A stretch of 64,000 nucleotides of DNA from Symbiodinium natans (Eukaryota; Sar; Dinophyceae; Suessiales; Symbiodiniaceae), in contig CAJNDS010000560.1 of the NCBI GenBank assembly GCA_905221605.1, positions 1 through 64,000 on the forward strand, read 5' to 3'. Positions 59,921 to 64,000 of this stretch are shown here, one piece after another; within the stretch, counting starts at the first letter, position 1; each line of letters opens with the position of its first letter. The position numbers and the translations under genes are program-made. Under the pieces are notes generated by a model. That model ran no database searches. It was not told the DNA's origin and saw only the letters and a program-made list of their open reading frames with translations.

Positions 59921-59929
59921 GGCATCATG

Positions 59930-62339
59930 TACAAAACAGGAGTCAAATCTGAAACGGCTGTTTCCACCAAGTCGAAACCGCCAACCACAATTAGCCTGAT
60001 GTTGAGTGCAGCAGGCATGTGCCGTTGGTGTTTGGTTGGTTGCGGCTGGGCCTGCGTAGCTTGGGCGACTTTGGGGGTGCTATCTGCAAGCAATCTCGCG
60101 CCGCGGTTGAGTGGTGTACCCCTTTTTCAACGCTGGTGCCGAGAAGCCTTTGTTCCGGATAAGCAGCGCGTGTCAATCAAAAAAAAGGGATTTATCCCGG
60201 CGAAGTCCCCAAACAGTAAGATTGCAGATCAAGAATCCGGCGCGATGCATAGAACTCGATTTTCCAAGTTTGCAATCAGGGAAACTGACTGGCTCAGCTG
60301 CCTTGCCAGGTTGCTCTGGGCTAGAAGGCTTGGGTGTATAAGGCTAGTCTTGTAGTTGTCAGGGGTCGGAACAAAGCTTTTGTTCCAATGAAAACGAGGG
60401 ATTTCCTCGCTTGGATTGAAAACAGCGTTTTGGCTGTGTCCTGTGCAGATTTTTCATGAACGTGTTAGCAGCTAGCGGCGCCAACTAGCAGTCGCTCATG
60501 ATGAGAGTGATCAGAGACCATGGAAACCACGGACCCGAACAACGTGACATCCATCCGGCCCTTGCTCTCGGATGTTTTTCCCCAAAGAGGACATCTCCTT
60601 GGAAAAACAAACAAAGTCACGTGCTTGAATGGTTGTGGGAATAGCAAGCTGCGCGAATGCACTTAGCCTCGTTGAAAAATACCTCTGGGCATGTTTCTTT
60701 TGATTCCGGGTGTGTCAATTACACCTTAACTTCCATGCCATGAACATATGCGTGGTGAGATTCAATACTGCGCCCGGAGGAGGGCGGGGGGAGGGCGGGA
60801 GGGGGGGAGGGCAGGGGAGGAAGTCACGCGCATAGATCCTGTTGGCAACAGTCCGTGGTCTCAGCGGTTTCCCGGTCTTTGATCCTCTGTTGGAACGAAG
60901 GCTGAGAGGCACTTCAAAGAGCACAACCTTTTGTGCTGTCGCGGCCCAAGGACTTGGATTGATTCGCAGACATGCTTTGGAGCAGTGACCGTGTAAGAAG
61001 AAAACTCATGCACTGCCTGAGACCTGGCAACCCTCGGCGTCGACGAAGAGGACGCTCCGGAGGCTAGACTTTGGCTGCTCTCCTTTTGAAGCTTGCCTTC
61101 CCGAAACGCAATCTGGCTGTGTGGCCCCGCAAGGTGTACAGGGCGGCAATGGACAGCACGGAGGCCCCTTAGGGCAGTCTGAGACCCGATGCAGCGATGG
61201 AGAATCCTGAGAATCCCAACCCAATTCTACAGACTGAAAAAGCTCTGGAGCCCCCCCGCCCCACCGACCAGGCGCTCGCTCAGCTTCTGGGAGCAGCCGA
61301 CGCAGATGAGCTGACCGAAGTTTGGAGGCCTGTACCGGCAGAGCGGAGGGGTGGACCCCCCCCGTGAACCTAAGAACCCCATAATGTGTTGATGGAAACG
61401 GCTAGGCTTCGAGAACTGAGCCCTAGGAATTCGACGCCCTTTTGGGGGGTTTTGAGGGGTCGAGGGGTTGAGGGCTTCAGGCTTGAGAGTTCCGAGGGCC
61501 CTACAACCATAAAAAACCCTAAGCCCTAAGCCCTAAACCCTAGGCGCGGCGCTTGGTGCTTTCCTGGGAACAAGTAAATCAAACAACACCCAATTAACCT
61601 CTTGTCGTATGGGGAGGGGGGAGGGGGCTTGGCTTCGTGGCTTTGAGGCTTCTGGGCTTCTGGGTTACGAGTTTAGCCAACACCTGCCCGGTCCATCCAA
61701 GTGTGGAACTGAGGGAGCTTTGCCCCCCAGCCCTCGACGCCTCGTGGAGCCGAAGGCTTTGGCGTCTTTGGGGATTTGGGGCCCCTAGAAGGACCCTGAA
61801 TGTTATTCCCCTTTCAAGCCCCAATATTTACCTTATATCTCCAATCCCAATATACCTAAGTAGCCCCTAAAAACTCCTAAAGAACCCGTAAGGTCCCTTA
61901 CAGATCTTTCCTTTGGTCCCTTGAGAGTTAGGGTTCATGGCTTCTCGCCCTAAAATGGCTCTGGCACCCAACTTCGCATCCCTCCTTGTACCCTCTGCCA
62001 CTCTATTCATGTGGTCCCTTACCCTCTTGAAACGGGTCTGATGTAGGGGCCCTTATTTTGTACAGGGTACATATGCGCCCGGGTTCCGCGTAATCGACCC
62101 CCCCCCCCCGTCCCAATTGTGTATCCCCCCCTTGGTATCCCCCGCCTAAACCTGCCCGTTAACCCTACAAACACCACAGACAACAGGAGAGAGAAACCCC
62201 TCAACCTAAACCCCAAACCCTGAACCCGAAGCCCTAAAACCTAAACCCACCAATGAGCCACCGGGGGGGCTACAACTCTGGACCTGACCCCGAAGCGGTC
62301 GCAGGAGCCCAGCCCGGCGCGCGCTGCGACTTGGGTGTG
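59930..62339. other. No convincing gene
   Basis: Frames up to about 142 codons without domains. ATCAGAGACCATGGAAACCA occurs near 60509 and also near 59409. Scattered CCCTAAG and CCCTAAA heptamers are present around 61510-61540. Confidence 0.4.
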
Positions 62340-62430
62340 TTTAGGGCTTAAGGTCTAGGGTCTAGGGTCTAGGGTCTAGGTCTAGGGTCTAGGGTTTGGG
62401 GTTTGGGGTTTGGGGTTTGGGGGGGGGTTA
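62340..62430. repeat. Degenerate G-strand telomere-like repeats
   Basis: Blocks of TCTAGGG followed by TTTGGGG, ending in a G-run. Each variant forms a homogeneous block. Confidence 0.85.
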
Positions 62431-63604
62431 GGGGGTTTAAGGGCTCTTGGGGTTTTAGGGGGTTTTGGGTTTGCAGGCGTTAGGGGACCCTGATTTAGAG
62501 AGTTATTTACCCATATTCTGAGGCTCTTGAATTCTAGTACACTAAGGGTCCATGTACCTAAATAGGGAATACTTGGGCCTTAGAGCACTTCCTATGTAGG
62601 GACGTTAGGGGCCTAAGTATATAATAATGAGGTACATGGAACTGTTAGGGGTAAGCGTCACAAGCTGAGCCTGCTGCCCTGTCTACCCAAACTATGACCC
62701 CATGCCTCTCGAAACCCACGGAAGCCCTGAGACCACGTAAGCCCCCCAGATGTCAGCTGCAAAACCAAACCCGTGTAAGGGTTGAAGAGTTAAGAACTAA
62801 ATCACAGAGCAAGCCCCTGCCTGCAACAAAGTTTTGCCTTTCTCGGTGGCGCTGAGGGAGGGCTCGAAGCACTGCGTGCCAAGCTCAAGGCAGGACGGGA
62901 GTGTTTGGAGTCTTCCCTTGTATATGATTAGGGTGTATAAAAGTTCAGAATGTCTGTTGCTAAGCACTGGGTTGTAGGATTGGGGGGGTTGCCAGATTTA
63001 CCCTAAACACTAAACCTTATAAAGCCTAACGGTGGTGTCTGCAGCGTCCTGAGCTGACTTGGTAGGCCGCAACCCAAGCTGCAGCGACCTCGGGGCTGCC
63101 ACCCTACCAGCCTTATAACATACCCCAACATCCTAATGGTTCTTATCGTAGGCCCCCCAAGAAGGGCAGCCCCCTTTTTCGGAAACCCCCACATAAAGCT
63201 TTTGGTCTCAAAGGCTTCAGGTTCAATGTGGATCAAGGTGGTTCAGTCCTGGGGACTCTGAACCTCAACTTCCAGCAGTGGGGCCAACAGCTTTCGATTG
63301 CTTGCAAACTATCGACCTTCAAGCGCTCCTAGACCCTTAACCCTGTTCAAACCCTACAAGTACATCAGCCCTCGGATTTTGTGCAAGTAAATCGAGGACG
63401 CTCCGTCAGGGTAAGTTGAGGGTGTAGATTGCTTTGGGGTCTAGGGTTTCTTGGGGGTTTAGGATTTTGAGTACAGCCTTAGAGCAAATGCATGCTTGCA
63501 GGTATTCTGAAAACCTCCCTTAATTTTTTGGGTCATTTGTAAATCACAGAATGTAGTTTTCAGTCAACCCCCAACCCGCAACGCTCTACATAAAGCTCTA
63601 AGCC
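62431..63604. other. No convincing gene
   Basis: Short frames only; one 77-codon minus-strand frame (63003-63236) has no recognisable motif. Confidence 0.4.
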
Positions 63605-63715
63605 CTGGGCCCTGAACCCTTTAACCCTAAAACCCTTCAACCCTAAAACCCAAAACCCCAAACCCTAAACCCTAAACCCTAGACCCTAGACCCTGAACCC
63701 TAAACCCGAAACCGA
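63605..63715. repeat. Degenerate C-strand telomere-like repeats
   Basis: CCCTGAACCC, CCCTAAAACCC, CCCCAAA, CCCTAAA and CCCTAGA variants. Opposite orientation to the block at 62340, so this pair faces inward, unlike the outward-facing pair at 43.4 and 52.7 kb. Confidence 0.85.
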
Positions 63716-64000
63716 GGCAAGAGCTGAGGCTGAAGCGGAGGCCGAGCCGGCCACAAGGGTGCGGGGTTATGGGGTTTTCGGGTTGATTTGGCGAGGTTTG
63801 GGGTTTTCATGTATCGATTTGTTCGTATTCTCTTTTTTGGAGGCGGTCTATTGGGCTGCAAGACCCAAACCCTAGCCTCAAAAGTTTGGGCAGGGGGGGT
63901 TGCAACGTTGGCGGTTGAAGTCTTCCTCGCGTTGGGCCTTTTAGCACCACGCCTTCGAAGGTTTGAGCCCAGTGCCGTTAAATTCAGGGAGCCCGTCAGA

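Overview
The window reads as nuclear DNA of a dinoflagellate, perhaps Symbiodiniaceae-like. Three things point there. Telomere-type heptamers (CCCTAAA/TTTAGGG) occur as arrays and as scattered degenerate copies. The introns I can place use GT or GC donors with AG acceptors, often with AGG at both ends. The coding content (a nuclease/SF3-helicase protein, a fused sensor-ankyrin family in near-identical tandem copies, a plant-type raffinose synthase, and C-terminal relics of a GC-rich LINE) fits what I remember of dinoflagellate genomes. No database search was possible, so the species is not established.

Layout. (1) 1-7.2 kb, minus strand, moderate GC: a large gene runs off the left edge. It has two short upstream exons and a 1202-codon visible third exon, and encodes a PD-(D/E)XK nuclease followed by an SF3/D5-like helicase. 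Next to it is a 966-codon frame with an F-box and zinc-binding cysteines that carries an ~85-residue segment copied from the helicase gene. (2) 7.2-13.3 kb: decayed minus-strand exons and diverged direct duplications. (3) 13.4-14.0 kb: a small basic Ser/Pro/Lys-rich protein. (4) 14.3-19.5 kb: no genes, but four different satellite arrays in a row, each built on a palindrome, ending in a switching octamer microsatellite.

(5) 19.5-39.2 kb: three tandem segmental duplications (units A, B, C; about 5.6, 6.7 and 7.3 kb). Each carries a two-exon gene for a 602-residue protein with an N-terminal TIR/HET-like domain and C-terminal ankyrin repeats, plus a decayed fragment of a raffinose synthase gene. 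Copy A has a 7-nt frameshift; B and C are open. Unit B contains a fresh 989-bp tandem duplication. Unit C contains a 1033-bp TIR transposon with a TA target duplication. (6) 39.5-42.6 kb: an apparently intact three-exon raffinose synthase (GH36) gene, the likely source of the fragments.

(7) 43.4-52.7 kb: a GC-rich segment bounded on the left by (CCCTAAA)n and on the right by (TTTAGGG)n. Both arrays are pure on the outside and degenerate on the inside, as two outward-facing telomeres would be. Inside are at least five broken LINE 3' ends. (8) 52.7-64 kb: no convincing gene; degenerate telomeric heptamers, microsatellites, inverted copies of sequences from segment 7, and a 99-bp MITE with 9-bp target duplications.

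The most unusual items are the telomere-bounded segment, the nuclease-helicase gene with its fused neighbour, the run of four palindromic arrays, and the copy-specific codons in the ankyrin domain of the tandem sensor-like genes.
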